Below, in pieces: positions 39,854 to 50,939 of a stretch of DNA of 64,000 bases. The translations under genes and the position numbers were made by a program. The stretch spans positions 62,001-126,000 of the forward strand of contig NZ_JAPFGP010000007.1 in assembly GCF_026241155.1 (NCBI RefSeq), read 5' to 3'. Source of the DNA: Paucibacter sp. PLA-PC-4. Lineage in GTDB: Bacteria; Pseudomonadota; Gammaproteobacteria; Burkholderiales; Burkholderiaceae_C. The notes below the pieces were generated by a model. That model searched no databases. It was given only the letters and a program-made list of their open reading frames with translations, and was not told where the DNA came from. Numbering within the stretch: position 1 is the first letter of the stretch; each line of letters begins with the position of its first letter.

Positions 39854-40705
39854 ATGCTCAAACAGCGTATTCTCACAGCCCTGGTGCTGCTGGCGGTCCT
39901 GCTGCCGGCCCTGTTTGCGGCCTCGCCCTGGCCGTTCGCGTTGCTGACCTTGGTGATGATTGCCGCTGCCGGCTGGGAGTGGTCGCGGCTCAACGGGCTG
40001 CCCGGCGTGCCGGCCCTGTTGTTCGGCGCCGGTATTGCCGGCCTTTGTGCGGGTACCTTGCTGGCCTTGGGGCTGAGCGCGCCGCCCGCCTGGTGCTGGT
40101 GGCTGGCGGCCTTGATCTGGGTGCTGGGTGGGGCCTATGCGCTGCGCGGTGGGCCGCTTGCCTGGCCGCAGGCCTCCAAAGCACTGCGTCTGATTCTCGG
40201 CGCGCTGGCACTGTGGGCCGCCTGGCTGGCGATGGCCCAGGCCAAAGCCGTTGGCATTAATTTCCTGCTATCCATCTTCTGCCTGGTCTGGATGGCCGAT
40301 ATCGCAGCCTATTTCGGCGGGCGAACCTTCGGCCGGCGCAAGCTGGCGCCGGCGATCAGCCCCGGCAAGAGCTGGGAGGGGGTCTGGACCGGCATGCTGG
40401 GCGTGCTGCTGCTGGGCTTCGCCTGGGCTTTTGGCGTCGATCGCCAGCTGGCGGTCGACTCGCCCAGCCTCTACCAGCTCCTGCTGCGAGGTCAGGCCTT
40501 ACCTGTTGGCATGCTAGCCCTGCTCTTTCTGAGCTGCATGAGTGTGGTTGGCGATCTGTTCGAGTCCCTGATCAAGCGGGCCGTCGGTGCCAAGGACAGC
40601 AGCCAGCTGCTGCCCGGCCATGGAGGTGTGCTGGATCGGGTCGATGCCTTGCTGCCGGTGTTTCCGCTGGCCCTGGCCCTGAGTTCTCTGAGTCACCTGA
40701 AATGA
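39854..40705 (+). CDS. cdsA: Phosphatidate cytidylyltransferase
   Basis: CdsA makes CDP-diacylglycerol at the inner membrane. The 283-residue protein has about eight hydrophobic helices. The family signature near the C-terminus contains [19 protein letters not shown] and [10 protein letters not shown]. An internal SPGKSWEG motif is also typical. The stop overlaps the dxr start as ATGA, so translation is coupled. Confidence 0.95.
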   Translation: MLKQRILTALVLLAVLLPALFAASPWPFALLTLVMIAAAGWEWSRLNGLPGVPALLFGAGIAGLCAGTLLALGLSAPPAWCWWLAALIWVLGGAYALRGGPLAWPQASKALRLILGALALWAAWLAMAQAKAVGINFLLSIFCLVWMADIAAYFGGRTFGRRKLAPAISPGKSWEGVWTGMLGVLLLGFAWAFGVDRQLAVDSPSLYQLLLRGQALPVGMLALLFLSCMSVVGDLFESLIKRAVGAKDSSQLLPGHGGVLDRVDALLPVFPLALALSSLSHLK

Positions 40706-41898
40706 ATCTGTCCCAACGTCAGCGTGTTTGCGTGCTCGGCGCCACCGGCTCGATCGGCGTCAACACCCTGGACGTGTTGGCCCGCCACCCGGACCGCTAC
40801 GAGGTGTTTGCGCTCAGTGCGATGAGCCGGGTCGACGAGCTGGCCGCGCAATGCCTGCAGCACCGGCCCCGTTTTGCCGTGTTGCCCGATCCGGTCCTGG
40901 CGGCCCAACTGCGCAGCCTGCTGCGAGAGCAGGGCTTGAAGACCGAGGTGCTGGACGGCCCGAACAGCCTGGCGGAGATCGCCGCTCACCCCGAGGTCGA
41001 TGCGGTGATGGCCGCCATTGTCGGCTCTGCCGGTCTGGCGCCGGCGATTGCCGCCGCGCGCGCCGGCAAGAAGCTGCTGCTGGCCAACAAGGAAGCCATC
41101 GTGCTGGGCGGCGCGCTGTTCATGCAGGCGGTCGAGCAGGGAGGCGCCCGGCTGCTGCCGATCGATAGCGAGCATTCAGCCATCTTCCAGTGTCTGCCCG
41201 AGGATCGCTCGACCTGGCACCAGCGGCTTGACCACATCGTGCTGACCGCGTCCGGCGGCCCTTTCCGCCAACGGGATCCGGCCAGCCTCTCGGCCGTCAC
41301 GCCCGACGAGGCCTGTGCCCATCCGAACTGGGTGATGGGACGCAAGATCTCGGTCGATTCGGCGACCATGATGAACAAGGCGCTGGAGGTGATCGAGGCG
41401 CGCTGGCTGTTCGGCCTGAAACCCGAGCAGATCAAGGTCGTGATCCATCCGCAGAGCATCATCCATTCGATGGTGGTGTGCCGCGACCAGTCGGTGCTGG
41501 CCCAGCTTGGCACGCCCGATATGCGGGTGCCGATTGCCTATGGCCTGGCCTTCCCGGAGCGGATTGCCACCGGTGCCAAGACCCTGGATCTGGTCGGCGG
41601 GCCCTCGCTGACCTTTGAGGAAGCCGATGCGATTCGTTTCCCTGGCCTGCACCTGTCCTGGCAAGCCTTGCGCGCCGCCGAGGGTGCGACCGCTGTGTTG
41701 AATGCCGCCAATGAGGAGGCGGTTGCCGCCTTCTTGGAGCGGCGCCTGCGCTTCGATCAGATCCACCAAATCAACCAGCGTAGCCTTGAAGAGCTGCATC
41801 CCGAGGCCGGTGAGTGCGCTAGCGTCGAAGGCCTGCTGGTGCTTGACCAGCGCGCCCGCCGTCATGCGCGGGCGCTGATGCAGGAGCTGGCCGCGTGA
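40702..41898 (+). CDS. dxr: 1-deoxy-D-xylulose 5-phosphate reductoisomerase
   Basis: Dxr (IspC) commits deoxyxylulose phosphate to the MEP isoprenoid pathway using NADPH. The 398-residue protein has the nucleotide motif [13 protein letters not shown], the [10 protein letters not shown] segment, the metal and substrate residues in [13 protein letters not shown], and the flexible loop with [15 protein letters not shown]. IspG of the same pathway lies at 17123. It is coupled to cdsA upstream and overlaps rseP downstream. Confidence 0.97.
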   Translation: MNLSQRQRVCVLGATGSIGVNTLDVLARHPDRYEVFALSAMSRVDELAAQCLQHRPRFAVLPDPVLAAQLRSLLREQGLKTEVLDGPNSLAEIAAHPEVDAVMAAIVGSAGLAPAIAAARAGKKLLLANKEAIVLGGALFMQAVEQGGARLLPIDSEHSAIFQCLPEDRSTWHQRLDHIVLTASGGPFRQRDPASLSAVTPDEACAHPNWVMGRKISVDSATMMNKALEVIEARWLFGLKPEQIKVVIHPQSIIHSMVVCRDQSVLAQLGTPDMRVPIAYGLAFPERIATGAKTLDLVGGPSLTFEEADAIRFPGLHLSWQALRAAEGATAVLNAANEEAVAAFLERRLRFDQIHQINQRSLEELHPEAGECASVEGLLVLDQRARRHARALMQELAA

Positions 41899-43274
41899 TG
41901 ATCACGATCCTGGCTTTTTTGCTGACCCTGGGCGTGCTGATCGTCGTGCACGAATGGGGTCATTACCGTGTGGCCAAGGCCTGCGGCGTCAAGGTGCTGC
42001 GTTTTTCGGTGGGCTTCGGCCGCGTGATCTGGCGGCGCCAGAGTGGGCCCGATGCCACCGAGTTCACCTTGTCGGCCTTGCCGCTGGGCGGCTATGTGCG
42101 CATGCTCGACGAGCGCGAAGGCCCGGTGGCGGCGCACGAGCGTGCCCAGGCCTTCAACAACAAGCCGCTGCGCCAGCGCGCCGCCATCGTTGCGGCCGGT
42201 CCGGTGGCGAACTTCCTGCTGGCGATCGCCCTGTTCGCAGCGGTCAATCTGATGGGCGTGGACGAGCCCAAGCCGGTCCTGGGCGCGCCGATCGCCGGCA
42301 GCTTGGCCGAGCGCGCCGGCATGCGCGTTGGTGACTGGGTCCAGGCGACCTCGCGCGATGGCCAGGACTGGACCGAGCTGCAGTCTCTGCCCGAACTGCG
42401 CTGGCAGCTGACCCAGGTGCTGTCCGATGGCGGCAAGCTGCATCTGAGCGTCAGTGATGCGAAAGGCCACGGCCGGCGCGTGCTGGTGCTCGACACCGAG
42501 GCCTTGCGTGGCCGCGAACTCGATGCGCAGCTGATGCGCGAGGTAGGCCTGGGCGGCGCCTTCAGCGAGCCGGTGCTAGGCGAGTTGGTGGCTGGCGGTG
42601 CCGGCGAGCAGGCGGGGCTGCGGCGCGGCGACCGGGTGCTCAGCGTCGATGGCCGGCCGGCCGGCGATGCGGCTGCGCTGCGCGAACTGATCCGCGCCAG
42701 CGCCCAGGGCGTCGAAGGTGAGCGGGCTCCCGCGATGCAGTGGCAGGTCGAGCGCGCGGGCCAGGTCTTGATGCTGGAGGTGCGTCCGCGCATCGTCAAC
42801 GATGCCGGCCAGCGCCTGGGGCGCATCGAGGCCATGCTGGGTTCGGCGCCGGAGTTGGTGACGGTCAGCCATGGGCCGCTGGACTCTCTGTGGCTGGGTG
42901 CCAAACGTACTTGGGACGTCTCGACGCTGACCTTGACGACCTTCGGCCGCATGCTGATCGGCGAGGCTTCGCTGAAGAACCTCAGCGGGCCGATCACGAT
43001 TGCCGATTATGCGGGCCAGTCTGCCAAGCTGGGGCTGACCCAGTACCTCAGCTTTCTCGCCCTGGTCAGTGTCAGCCTGGGCGTGCTGAACCTGCTGCCG
43101 CTGCCGATGCTCGATGGCGGACACCTGATGTATTATCTTTTTGAGGGTTTGAGTGGCCGCCCCGTTTCGGAATGGTGGCTCCGGCAGCTGCAACGCGCTG
43201 GCGTGTTGGTCATGCTGCTGATGATGACTCTGGCCCTTTCCAATGACATGGCCCGCCTGCTGGGCCTGCACTGA
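41898..43274 (+). CDS. rseP: Site-2 intramembrane zinc protease RseP
   Basis: RseP cleaves anti-sigma factors (RseA in E. coli) and signal peptide remnants within the inner membrane. The 458-residue protein has the zinc motif HEWGH at residues 18-22 in its first membrane helix and a second ligand in LPMLDGGHLMYY near the C-terminus. Two PDZ-like domains lie between. ATG 41898 overlaps the dxr stop; a GTG three bases upstream is equally possible. bamA follows after six bases, linking envelope stress control to outer-membrane assembly. Confidence 0.95.
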   Translation: MITILAFLLTLGVLIVVHEWGHYRVAKACGVKVLRFSVGFGRVIWRRQSGPDATEFTLSALPLGGYVRMLDEREGPVAAHERAQAFNNKPLRQRAAIVAAGPVANFLLAIALFAAVNLMGVDEPKPVLGAPIAGSLAERAGMRVGDWVQATSRDGQDWTELQSLPELRWQLTQVLSDGGKLHLSVSDAKGHGRRVLVLDTEALRGRELDAQLMREVGLGGAFSEPVLGELVAGGAGEQAGLRRGDRVLSVDGRPAGDAAALRELIRASAQGVEGERAPAMQWQVERAGQVLMLEVRPRIVNDAGQRLGRIEAMLGSAPELVTVSHGPLDSLWLGAKRTWDVSTLTLTTFGRMLIGEASLKNLSGPITIADYAGQSAKLGLTQYLSFLALVSVSLGVLNLLPLPMLDGGHLMYYLFEGLSGRPVSEWWLRQLQRAGVLVMLLMMTLALSNDMARLLGLH

Positions 43275-43280
43275 TCTCAC

Positions 43281-45587
43281 ATGTCCTCATCTCATTGCAA
43301 GTCTGCGCTGATGCGCCCGTCAATCCTGGCTTTGGCGTTGGCCGCCGCGCTGCAGTCGGGCGCAGCCTGGGCCGTCGATCCTTTTGTGCTGAAGGACATC
43401 CGCGTCGAGGGTCTGCAGCGCACCGATCCCGGCACCGTGTTCGCATCGCTGCCCTTTCGCATCGGTGACACCTACAACGACGAGAAGGGCGTGGCGGCGC
43501 TGCGCGCGCTGTTCGCGACCGGCCTGTTCAAGGATGTGCGCATCCAGATCGATGGCGACTCGGCCGTGGTCGTTATCGAGGAGCGGCCCATCATCGCCAA
43601 TGTCAGCTTCATCGGCCTGAAGGAGTTTGACACCGAGGCCTTGACCAAGTCATTGAAGGACGTTGGCATCGGCGAGGGCAAGCCCTTCGACAAGGCCCTG
43701 GCCGACCGCGCCGAGCAGGAGCTCAAGAGGCAGTACCTGACTCGCAGCCTGTACGGCGCCGAGGTCAGTACGACCATCACGCCGCTGGAGCGCAACCGCG
43801 TCAACGTGAGCTTTGCCGTCACTGAGGGTGAACCGGCAAAAATCGGCGAGATCCGCATCCTCGGCTCCAAGGTGTTCTCGGAGAGCACCCTGACCGGCTT
43901 GCTGGAGCAGACCACCAGCGGCTGGCTGACCTGGTACACCAAGACCGACCGCTACTCGCGTGCCAAGCTCAACGCTGATCTGGAGACCCTGCGCTCCTAC
44001 TATCTGAACCGTGGCTATCTGGAGTTCGCCGTCACCTCGACCCAGGTCACGATCTCGCCGGACAAGCAGAGCATCAATGTCGCAATCACCGTCAACGAAG
44101 GGCAGCCCTACACGGTGACCGAGGTGAAGCTCGAAGGCGAGTTCCTCGGCCGCGAGGAAGACTTCAAGAGCCTGATCGCGCTGAAGCCGGGCGAGCCCTA
44201 TCGCGGCGAGGCCGTGGCCCAGACGACCCGCCTCTTTACCGATCTTTACGGCACCTACGGCTATGCCTTCGCGCGCGTGGAGAGCAGGCCCGAGATCGAC
44301 CGTGCCACCGGCCAGGTGGTCGTGACATTTGTGGCCGAGCCGCAGCGCCGCGTCTATGTGCGCCGGGTCATCATCTCCGGCAACACGCGCACTCGCGACG
44401 AGGTGATACGCCGCGAGTTCCGTCAGTTCGAGTCGGCCTGGTATGACGGCCGCCGCATCAAGGCTTCGCGCGACCGCGTCGAGCGCCTGGGCTATTTCAA
44501 GGAAGTCGAGATCGACACCACCGAGGTGCCTGGCGCGCCTGACCAGGTCGATGTGACGTTGACCGTCGAGGAGCGCCCGACCGGCAACATCATGGTCGGT
44601 GCCGGCTACTCCAGCGCCAACAGCCTGTCGCTGTCAGGTTCGATCAAACAGGACAATGTGTTCGGTTCGGGCAACTACCTGGGTATCGAGGTCAACACCG
44701 CGAAGACCGGCCGTGCGCTGGTGCTCAGCACGGTGGACCCTTACTTCACGGTTGACGGCGTTTCGCGGGCGATCGATCTGTTTTACCGCACGACCAAGCC
44801 GATCAACACGCTGGGCGAGGAGTACGAGTTGGTCAGCCATGGTGCCGCTGTGCGCTTTGGCGTGCCCTTCTCCGAGGTCGATACTGTGTTCTTCGGCCTC
44901 GGCTATGAGCTGACCCGGATCACCACCTCAGCTGGCCTGCCAAATAGCTACTTCCTGTTCCGCAACCAGTTCGGTTCGTCCAGCATGGCAATCCCATTGA
45001 CGATAGGCTGGCAGCGCGACGACCGCGATAGCATCCTGTCGCCGACTTCTGGCAAGTACCAGCGCGTCAATCTGGAGCTCAGCGCGGTCGGAGATTCCCG
45101 TTATGCGCGTGCCAATCTGCAATACCAGCACTACATCCCGCTGGGCAACAAGTTCACGCTGGGCCTGAACGGCGAGCTGGGCTGGGGCAAGGGCCTTGGC
45201 GGTCGCCCCTACCCGATCTTCAAGAACTTCTATGCCGGCGGTCTGGGTTCGGTGCGAGTCTTCGAGGCGAATTCGCTCGGCCCGGTCGACGTGACCGGCT
45301 CCTATTCAGGTGGCAGCCGCCGCATCAATGTCAACGCCGAGCTGTATGTGCCCGTTCCAGGTGCAGGCAATGACAAGACCTTCCGCTTGTTCGGCTTCAT
45401 GGATGCCGGCAATGTGTGGCGCGATGGTGAGAAGATCACCGGCGACTCGGTACGGGCCTCGGCTGGTATCGGTTTGAGCTGGCTCTCTCCCATGGGGCCG
45501 TTGAAGATGAGCTATGGTTCGCCGGTGCGCAAGAAGCCCACGGATAGAATCGAGAAATTCCAATTCCAGATCGGGACTGCATTCTGA
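43281..45587 (+). CDS. bamA: Outer membrane protein assembly factor BamA
   Basis: BamA inserts beta-barrel proteins into the outer membrane. The 768-residue protein has a signal peptide ending near GAAWA, five POTRA domains (about residues 35-430) and a C-terminal 16-strand barrel that ends in phenylalanine (FQIGTAF), the barrel signal. The barrel contains the family motifs VGAGYSSANSLSLSGS and SGGSRRINVNAELYVPVPG. An ATG at 43311 would give a shorter, also plausible signal peptide. skp follows with a one-base overlap. Confidence 0.97.
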   Translation: MSSSHCKSALMRPSILALALAAALQSGAAWAVDPFVLKDIRVEGLQRTDPGTVFASLPFRIGDTYNDEKGVAALRALFATGLFKDVRIQIDGDSAVVVIEERPIIANVSFIGLKEFDTEALTKSLKDVGIGEGKPFDKALADRAEQELKRQYLTRSLYGAEVSTTITPLERNRVNVSFAVTEGEPAKIGEIRILGSKVFSESTLTGLLEQTTSGWLTWYTKTDRYSRAKLNADLETLRSYYLNRGYLEFAVTSTQVTISPDKQSINVAITVNEGQPYTVTEVKLEGEFLGREEDFKSLIALKPGEPYRGEAVAQTTRLFTDLYGTYGYAFARVESRPEIDRATGQVVVTFVAEPQRRVYVRRVIISGNTRTRDEVIRREFRQFESAWYDGRRIKASRDRVERLGYFKEVEIDTTEVPGAPDQVDVTLTVEERPTGNIMVGAGYSSANSLSLSGSIKQDNVFGSGNYLGIEVNTAKTGRALVLSTVDPYFTVDGVSRAIDLFYRTTKPINTLGEEYELVSHGAAVRFGVPFSEVDTVFFGLGYELTRITTSAGLPNSYFLFRNQFGSSSMAIPLTIGWQRDDRDSILSPTSGKYQRVNLELSAVGDSRYARANLQYQHYIPLGNKFTLGLNGELGWGKGLGGRPYPIFKNFYAGGLGSVRVFEANSLGPVDVTGSYSGGSRRINVNAELYVPVPGAGNDKTFRLFGFMDAGNVWRDGEKITGDSVRASAGIGLSWLSPMGPLKMSYGSPVRKKPTDRIEKFQFQIGTAF

Positions 45588-46096
45588 TGAAGAGCAAGCT
45601 GTTGAAATCGGTGGCCTTGGCTGCCATGGTGTGTGCATCGACCCTGTCGGCGCAGGCGCAAGAAGTGAAGATCGGCTACGTCAACAGCGAGCGCGTGATG
45701 CGTGAGGCCAACCTGGCCAAGGCAGCACAGCTCAAGCTGGAGGCCGAATTCGGCAAGCGCGAGAAAGAGCTGAAGGATCTGGAAACCAAGCTGCGCGGCG
45801 CCGCCGACAAGCTGGAGAAGGATGCCCCGACTCTGGGCGAGGCCGAGAAGACTCGCCGCCAGCGCGATCTGGTCGAGGCTGACCGCGACCTGCAGCGCAA
45901 GCGCCGCGAGTGGCAGGAAGATCTGACGCAGCGCAAGAACGAAGAGCTGTCGGTGCTGGTCGACCGGGCTAACAAGGTCATCAAGCAGATCTTCGATGCC
46001 GACAAGTACGACCTGATCGTGCAGGATGCGCTTCACGCCAGCAACCGCATCGACATCACCAAGAAGGTGATCGACGCGCTCAACTCGCAGAAGTGA
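45587..46096 (+). CDS. skp: Periplasmic chaperone Skp (OmpH)
   Basis: Skp is a trimeric periplasmic chaperone that carries unfolded outer-membrane proteins to BAM. The 169-residue protein has a signal peptide ([18 protein letters not shown] then AQA), a short beta core ([13 protein letters not shown]), and long charged coiled-coil arms. It overlaps the bamA stop by one base and the lpxD start by four, placing it in the canonical bamA-skp-lpxD-fabZ operon. Confidence 0.95.
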   Translation: MKSKLLKSVALAAMVCASTLSAQAQEVKIGYVNSERVMREANLAKAAQLKLEAEFGKREKELKDLETKLRGAADKLEKDAPTLGEAEKTRRQRDLVEADRDLQRKRREWQEDLTQRKNEELSVLVDRANKVIKQIFDADKYDLIVQDALHASNRIDITKKVIDALNSQK

Positions 46097-47139
46097 GCTT
46101 CAGCGCCGCGCTGAACGAAGTGATCGCCGCCCTGGGCGGCGATCTTGTTGGTGCCTCCGATCTGCGCATCGCGCGCATAGGACCGCTTGAGGGCGCGGAC
46201 GCCGCCACCATCGCCTTTTTGGCCAACCCGCGCTACCGCTCGCAGCTGGCGGCCACAGGGGCGGGCTGCGTGATCGTGGGTCCGGCGATGGCTGAGGCCG
46301 CCGCCGAGCGCGGCGGTGCCTACATCGTCACGCCCGATCCCTATCTCTACTTTGCACGGCTGACCCGGTGGTGGGCCGTGCGGGTGCGTCCGTCGGCCCC
46401 GGCGCGCATCCACCCAAGCGCGGTGATCGATCCCGATGCCGAACTGGGTGAGGGCGTGGACATCGGAGCGCTGGCCGTGATCGAGGCCGGGGTGCGCATA
46501 GCTGCCGGTGCGCGCATCGGCGCGCACTGCGTGCTCGAGCGTGGCGCCAGCGTCGGCGCCGACAGCCGATTGGCGCCGCGCATCACGCTGGGCTTTGATT
46601 GCCGCATCGGCGCGCGCTGCATCGTGCACAGCGGCGCCGTGATCGGCGCCGACGGCTTCGGCTTCGCGCCCACAAAATCGGATGACGGGCAGGGCCGCTG
46701 GGAGAAGATCGAGCAGCTCGGCGCGGTTGTCATCGGCGACGATGTCGAGATTGGTGCCAACAGCTGCATTGACCGCGGTGCGCTCGGTGATACGGTTCTC
46801 GAAGACGGTGTCAAGCTCGACAACCTGGTGCAGATCGGCCACAACGTGCGCGTCGGCGCCCACACGGCGATGGCCGGCTGCGCCGGCGTGGCCGGCAGTG
46901 CCGTCATCGGCAGGCATTGCACCGTAGGCGGCGGCGCCATCGTGCTGGGGCATCTGAGCCTGGCGGATGGCGTGCATGTCTCGGCCGCCACCGTTGTGAC
47001 CCGCTCGATCACCAAGCCCGGCACCTATAGCGGCGTATTTCCCTTCGACGACAATGCGAGCTGGGAAAAGAACGCCGCCACATTGAGACAATTGCACGCG
47101 CTGCGTGAGCGCCTGCGGGCGCTGGAAAAGAAGTTATGA
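46093..47139 (+). CDS. lpxD: UDP-3-O-(3-hydroxyacyl)glucosamine N-acyltransferase
   Basis: LpxD adds the second hydroxyacyl chain in lipid A synthesis. The 348-residue protein has an N-terminal uridine-binding domain and then left-handed beta-helix hexapeptide repeats (IGA-x-x-x pattern) from about residue 110 to 310, with [20 protein letters not shown]. It starts at GTG overlapping the skp stop, and its own stop overlaps fabZ as ATGA. Confidence 0.96.
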   Translation: MSFSAALNEVIAALGGDLVGASDLRIARIGPLEGADAATIAFLANPRYRSQLAATGAGCVIVGPAMAEAAAERGGAYIVTPDPYLYFARLTRWWAVRVRPSAPARIHPSAVIDPDAELGEGVDIGALAVIEAGVRIAAGARIGAHCVLERGASVGADSRLAPRITLGFDCRIGARCIVHSGAVIGADGFGFAPTKSDDGQGRWEKIEQLGAVVIGDDVEIGANSCIDRGALGDTVLEDGVKLDNLVQIGHNVRVGAHTAMAGCAGVAGSAVIGRHCTVGGGAIVLGHLSLADGVHVSAATVVTRSITKPGTYSGVFPFDDNASWEKNAATLRQLHALRERLRALEKKL

Positions 47140-47588
47140 CGACATCCATGGACATCCATCAGATCCTCAAGAAGATCCCGCATCGCTATCCGCTGTTGCT
47201 GGTTGATCGCGTGTTGGAAATCGAGAAGGGCAAGCGCATCCGCGCGCTGAAGAACGTCAGCATCAACGAGCCGCATTTCCTCGGCCATTTCCCGCACCGT
47301 CCGGTGATGCCCGGCGTACTGATGCTGGAAGCGCTGGCCCAGGCCGCCACGGTCCTGACCCTGGTGAGCCTGGATGCTGAGCTGGACGACAAGACGGTTT
47401 GCTATTTCGCCGGCATTGACGGTGCGCGCTTCAAGCGCCCGGTCGAGCCGGGCGACCAGCTGGTGCTGGACGTCACCTTGGATCGCGCCAAGGCCTCGAT
47501 CTACAAATTCACCGGCAAAGTCTGGGTCGGCGATGAGCTGGCCTGCGAGGCCGAGCTGATGTGCACGATGCGGCGCATCGACTGCTGA
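47136..47588 (+). CDS. fabZ: 3-hydroxyacyl-ACP dehydratase FabZ
   Basis: FabZ dehydrates 3-hydroxyacyl-ACP in fatty acid elongation and competes with LpxA for the same precursor. The 150-residue hot-dog protein has the catalytic pair His51 and Glu65 in [20 protein letters not shown]. The start ATG overlaps the lpxD stop; a second ATG four codons downstream is also possible. Location between lpxD and lpxA is conserved. Confidence 0.97.
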   Translation: MTTSMDIHQILKKIPHRYPLLLVDRVLEIEKGKRIRALKNVSINEPHFLGHFPHRPVMPGVLMLEALAQAATVLTLVSLDAELDDKTVCYFAGIDGARFKRPVEPGDQLVLDVTLDRAKASIYKFTGKVWVGDELACEAELMCTMRRIDC

Positions 47589-47608
47589 ACTCGCCGGAGC
47601 GCCGCGCC

Positions 47609-48397
47609 ATGTCCAACATCCATCCGACGGCACTGATCGACCCCAAGGCCGAGCTGGACAGCTCGGTCCAGGTCGGCCCCTACACCGTCGTCGAGGCCGG
47701 CGTGAAGATAGCCGCCGGAACGACCGTGGGTGCGCACTGTGTGCTGCAAGGGCCGACGACGATTGGCCGCGACAACCAGATCTACCAGTTCTGCTCCATC
47801 GGCGCGGCGCCGCAGGACAAGAAGTACGCAGGCGAGCCGACGCAGCTGATCATCGGCGACCGCAATGTGGTGCGCGAGTTCTGCACCTTCAATCGCGGCA
47901 CGACGCAAGACGACGGCATCACCGCACTGGGCGACGACAACTGGATCATGGCCTATGTGCATCTGGCCCATGACTGCAAGGTTGGCAGCAAGACCATCTT
48001 CGCCAACAACGCGCAACTGGCCGGCCATGTGCATGTCGGTGACTGGGCCATCCTGGGGGGCTTCACTGTTGTTCATCAGTTCGTCCACATCGGCGCGCAC
48101 AGCATGACGGCGATGGGCTCCATCCTGTTCCAGGATCTGCCGCCCTTCATCATGGCGGCTGGCAACACGGCCGAGGCGCGCAGCTTCAACCAAGAAGGCC
48201 TGAAGCGTCGTGGCTTCACGCCTGAACAGATCAATGCGGTCAAGCAGATGTACCGCATCCTCTACCGCCGCGGTCTGACCGTGGCCCAAGCCGAGATCGA
48301 GATGGCCGGCCTGCAGGCTTCGCACCCCGAGGCCAAGGACACGGTGCAACTGATGCGGGACTTCCTGCACACCGCCACCCGCGGCATCATCCGCTGA
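47609..48397 (+). CDS. lpxA: UDP-N-acetylglucosamine O-acyltransferase
   Basis: LpxA catalyses the first step of lipid A synthesis. The 262-residue hexapeptide-repeat trimer has VHLAHDCKVG, in which His121 corresponds to the E. coli catalytic base, and a C-terminal helical domain (GLKRRGFTPEQINAVKQMY). ATG 47609 (MSNIHPTALIDP) is the family start; in-frame upstream sequence overlaps fabZ and is not conserved-looking. CCGGAGC lies upstream. Confidence 0.97.
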   Translation: MSNIHPTALIDPKAELDSSVQVGPYTVVEAGVKIAAGTTVGAHCVLQGPTTIGRDNQIYQFCSIGAAPQDKKYAGEPTQLIIGDRNVVREFCTFNRGTTQDDGITALGDDNWIMAYVHLAHDCKVGSKTIFANNAQLAGHVHVGDWAILGGFTVVHQFVHIGAHSMTAMGSILFQDLPPFIMAAGNTAEARSFNQEGLKRRGFTPEQINAVKQMYRILYRRGLTVAQAEIEMAGLQASHPEAKDTVQLMRDFLHTATRGIIR

Positions 48398-48401
48398 CAC
48401 C

Positions 48402-49541
48402 ATGAACGACACCGCGCCCCGCTTTGGCATGGTGGCCGGCGAGGCCTCCGGTGATCTGCTCGGCGGCCTGCTGCTGGCGGGCCTGCGCCAGCGCTGGCCG
48501 GACTTGGTGGCCCAAGGCATCGGCGGCCCGCGCATGGCGGCGCAGGGCTTCGAGGCCTGGTGGCCGCACCACAAGCTCTCGGTATTCGGCTATGTCGATG
48601 CCTTGCTGCATCTGCGCGAGATCTTGGCGATCCGCCGGCAACTCGGTGGCCGGCTGCTGGCCGATGCGCCGCGTGCCTTCATCGGCATCGACGCGCCCGA
48701 CTTCAACTTCGCGCTGGAAGCGCAGCTGAAGGCCGCCGGCATCAAGTCCATCCACTTCGTCTGCCCCTCGATCTGGGCCTGGCGCGGCGAGCGCGTCGAC
48801 AAAATCCGCCGCTCGGTCGATCATGTGCTGTGCCTGTTCCCTTTCGAGCCCGAGCTGCTGCAGCGCGCCGGCATCGCGGCGAGCTATGTAGGCCACCCGT
48901 TGGCCGATGCGATTGCGCTGGAGCCGCCCAAGGCGGCCAGTCGCGCGGCGCTGGGTCTGGGCGAGGGCGATACCGTCGTTGCCCTGATGCCGGGCAGCCG
49001 CAAGAGCGAGATCCGTTATATCGCCGCACCGCTGCTACAGGCCGCACTGCTCATGCAGCGCGCGCGGCCTGAGCTGCGCTTCGTCATGCCTGTGGCGCCG
49101 GGGCTGCGCGAGCTGATCACGCCGCTGCTGCCGCCGGGGCTGGACCTGCTGCTGCTCGACGGCCGATCGCACGAGGCGCTGGCCGCCTGCGACATCACGC
49201 TGGTGGCCAGCGGCACGGCGACTCTTGAGGCGGCGCTGTTCAAGCGCCCGATGGTGATTGCCTACCGCATGCACTGGCTCAACTGGCAGCGCATCAAGAG
49301 CCGGCGCTACCAGCCTTGGGTGGGCCTGCCCAATGTGCTGGCCCAGGAGTTCCTGGTGCCCGAGCTGCTGCAAGACGAGTGCACACCGGCGGCCCTGGCA
49401 CGCGAGGGCCTGGCCTGGCTGGACGATGGTGCGCGCTACGCGCGAGCGCAAGCGCGCTTCCAACAGCAGCACGAGACCCTGCGCCGCAACACGGCTCAAC
49501 TGGCCACCGATGCGATCGCGAAGGTCATCGGTCATGCCTGA
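48402..49541 (+). CDS. lpxB: Lipid-A-disaccharide synthase
   Basis: LpxB condenses UDP-2,3-diacylglucosamine with lipid X. The 379-residue GT-B glycosyltransferase starts with [13 protein letters not shown] and contains [35 protein letters not shown] and [13 protein letters not shown], all family hallmarks. It begins four bases after lpxA and overlaps rnhB by eight bases, completing the lpx cluster. Confidence 0.97.
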   Translation: MNDTAPRFGMVAGEASGDLLGGLLLAGLRQRWPDLVAQGIGGPRMAAQGFEAWWPHHKLSVFGYVDALLHLREILAIRRQLGGRLLADAPRAFIGIDAPDFNFALEAQLKAAGIKSIHFVCPSIWAWRGERVDKIRRSVDHVLCLFPFEPELLQRAGIAASYVGHPLADAIALEPPKAASRAALGLGEGDTVVALMPGSRKSEIRYIAAPLLQAALLMQRARPELRFVMPVAPGLRELITPLLPPGLDLLLLDGRSHEALAACDITLVASGTATLEAALFKRPMVIAYRMHWLNWQRIKSRRYQPWVGLPNVLAQEFLVPELLQDECTPAALAREGLAWLDDGARYARAQARFQQQHETLRRNTAQLATDAIAKVIGHA

Positions 49542-50148
49542 GTCCATGCCGCAACAGCTAGGCCTGAGCTGGGACGCGCCCGGCTTGATCGCGGGTGTCG
49601 ACGAGGCTGGCCGCGGCCCGTTGGCCGGGCCGGTGGTGGCTGCGGCGGTGATCCTCGATGAGCTGCACCCGATCTTGGGCCTGGCCGATTCCAAGGTGCT
49701 GACCGAGAAGAAGCGCGAGCGCCTGTTCGACGAGATCCGCGCAAAGGCGCTGTGCTGCTGTATCGCCGAGGCCAGCGTCGAGGAGATCGATCGGCTCAAT
49801 ATCCTGCAGGCGACGATGCTGGCGATGCGCCGTGCGGTCGAGGGCCTGCGGCTCAAGCCCACCAAGGTGCTGGTCGACGGCAATCGCCTGCCGGTGCTGA
49901 AAATTCCGGCCGAGGCCATCGTCAAGGGCGACTCGAAAGTGCAGGCGATCTCGGCCGCCTCCATCCTGGCCAAGGTCACGCGCGACCGCCAGTGCCTTGC
50001 CATGCACGAGCTGCATCCTGCCTATGGCTTCGCCGGCCACAAGGGCTATCCGACCGCCGACCATCTCGCGGCCCTGCGCGCACACGGCGCGTGCGCCTGG
50101 CACCGGCGCAGCTTCGGCCCGGTGCGACAGCTGCTGGAATCCTCATGA
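49534..50148 (+). CDS. rnhB: Ribonuclease HII
   Basis: RNase HII removes single ribonucleotides and RNA-DNA junctions from DNA. The 204-residue protein has the metal-binding motif [14 protein letters not shown] (Asp23, Glu24), VDGNRLP, and the [21 protein letters not shown] segment. The start is ATG 49534 inside the end of lpxB. The lpxB-rnhB order is standard. The following methyltransferase gene overlaps its stop as ATGA. Confidence 0.95.
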   Translation: MPESMPQQLGLSWDAPGLIAGVDEAGRGPLAGPVVAAAVILDELHPILGLADSKVLTEKKRERLFDEIRAKALCCCIAEASVEEIDRLNILQATMLAMRRAVEGLRLKPTKVLVDGNRLPVLKIPAEAIVKGDSKVQAISAASILAKVTRDRQCLAMHELHPAYGFAGHKGYPTADHLAALRAHGACAWHRRSFGPVRQLLESS

Positions 50149-50939
50149 GCCAAGTTCTGCACATCACCTCGCGCGACAACCCGGTGCTGCAGCGCCTGCG
50201 TAAACTCTCGCATGACGGCAGCGCGTACCGCCGGCTGGGCTCGGTCTGGCTGGAGGGCGACCATCTGGCGCGCGCCTGCCTGCAGCGCGGCCATGCGGTG
50301 AGCCTGGCGGTGGTGACCGAGACCGGCTATGCCCAATCGCCCGCGCTGCAGGCCTTGGCCGATGCCGCGCCCAAAGTGCTGGTCGTGCCGGACGCCCTCT
50401 TCAAGACACTCAGCGGCCTGGAGTCGCCGGCGCAGATCGGTTTCGAGGTCCCGTATGCCGGGATGGGGCCCCAAGCTCAGGTCCTGACGCCGGGCCTGGA
50501 CTCGGTGGTGCTGGACCGGCTGCAGGATGCCGGCAATGTCGGCACGATTTTGCGCAATGCGGCGGCGATGGGCTTTCGCCAAATCCTGGCCCTGAAGGGC
50601 ACTGCAGCGCTGTGGAGTCCCAAGGTACTACGCGCCGGCATGGGCGCGCATTTCGGCCTGCGCCTGATCGAGGGCTTGGCTCCATCCGATCTCGACGCGT
50701 TGGCCGTGCCCCTGGTCGCGACCAGCTCGCATGCCGGCCAGCAATTGCATCAGTTGCAGCTGCCCAATCCCTGCGCCTGGGTCATGGGCCATGAAGGGCA
50801 GGGCGTGCAGCTCGAGCTGATGCAGCGCTGCGCCCTGACCGTGGGCATCCCACAGCCCGGCGGCGAGGAGTCGCTGAATGTCGGCAGCGCGGCGGCGATC
50901 TGCCTCTACGAATCGGCGAGGCAGCGGCTACAAGGCTAG
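50145..50939 (+). CDS. TrmH/SpoU-family RNA 2'-O-ribose methyltransferase
   Basis: A 264-residue SPOUT-class enzyme. An N-terminal substrate-binding domain (residues 1-105) precedes the catalytic knot. The knot has motif 1 [20 protein letters not shown], motif 2 [19 protein letters not shown], and motif 3 [22 protein letters not shown]. This architecture is that of RlmB/TsnR-like 23S rRNA methyltransferases; the exact nucleotide target cannot be read from sequence. It is coupled to rnhB, and its 3' end overlaps the convergent EamA gene by 12 bases. Confidence 0.9.
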   Translation: MSQVLHITSRDNPVLQRLRKLSHDGSAYRRLGSVWLEGDHLARACLQRGHAVSLAVVTETGYAQSPALQALADAAPKVLVVPDALFKTLSGLESPAQIGFEVPYAGMGPQAQVLTPGLDSVVLDRLQDAGNVGTILRNAAAMGFRQILALKGTAALWSPKVLRAGMGAHFGLRLIEGLAPSDLDALAVPLVATSSHAGQQLHQLQLPNPCAWVMGHEGQGVQLELMQRCALTVGIPQPGGEESLNVGSAAAICLYESARQRLQG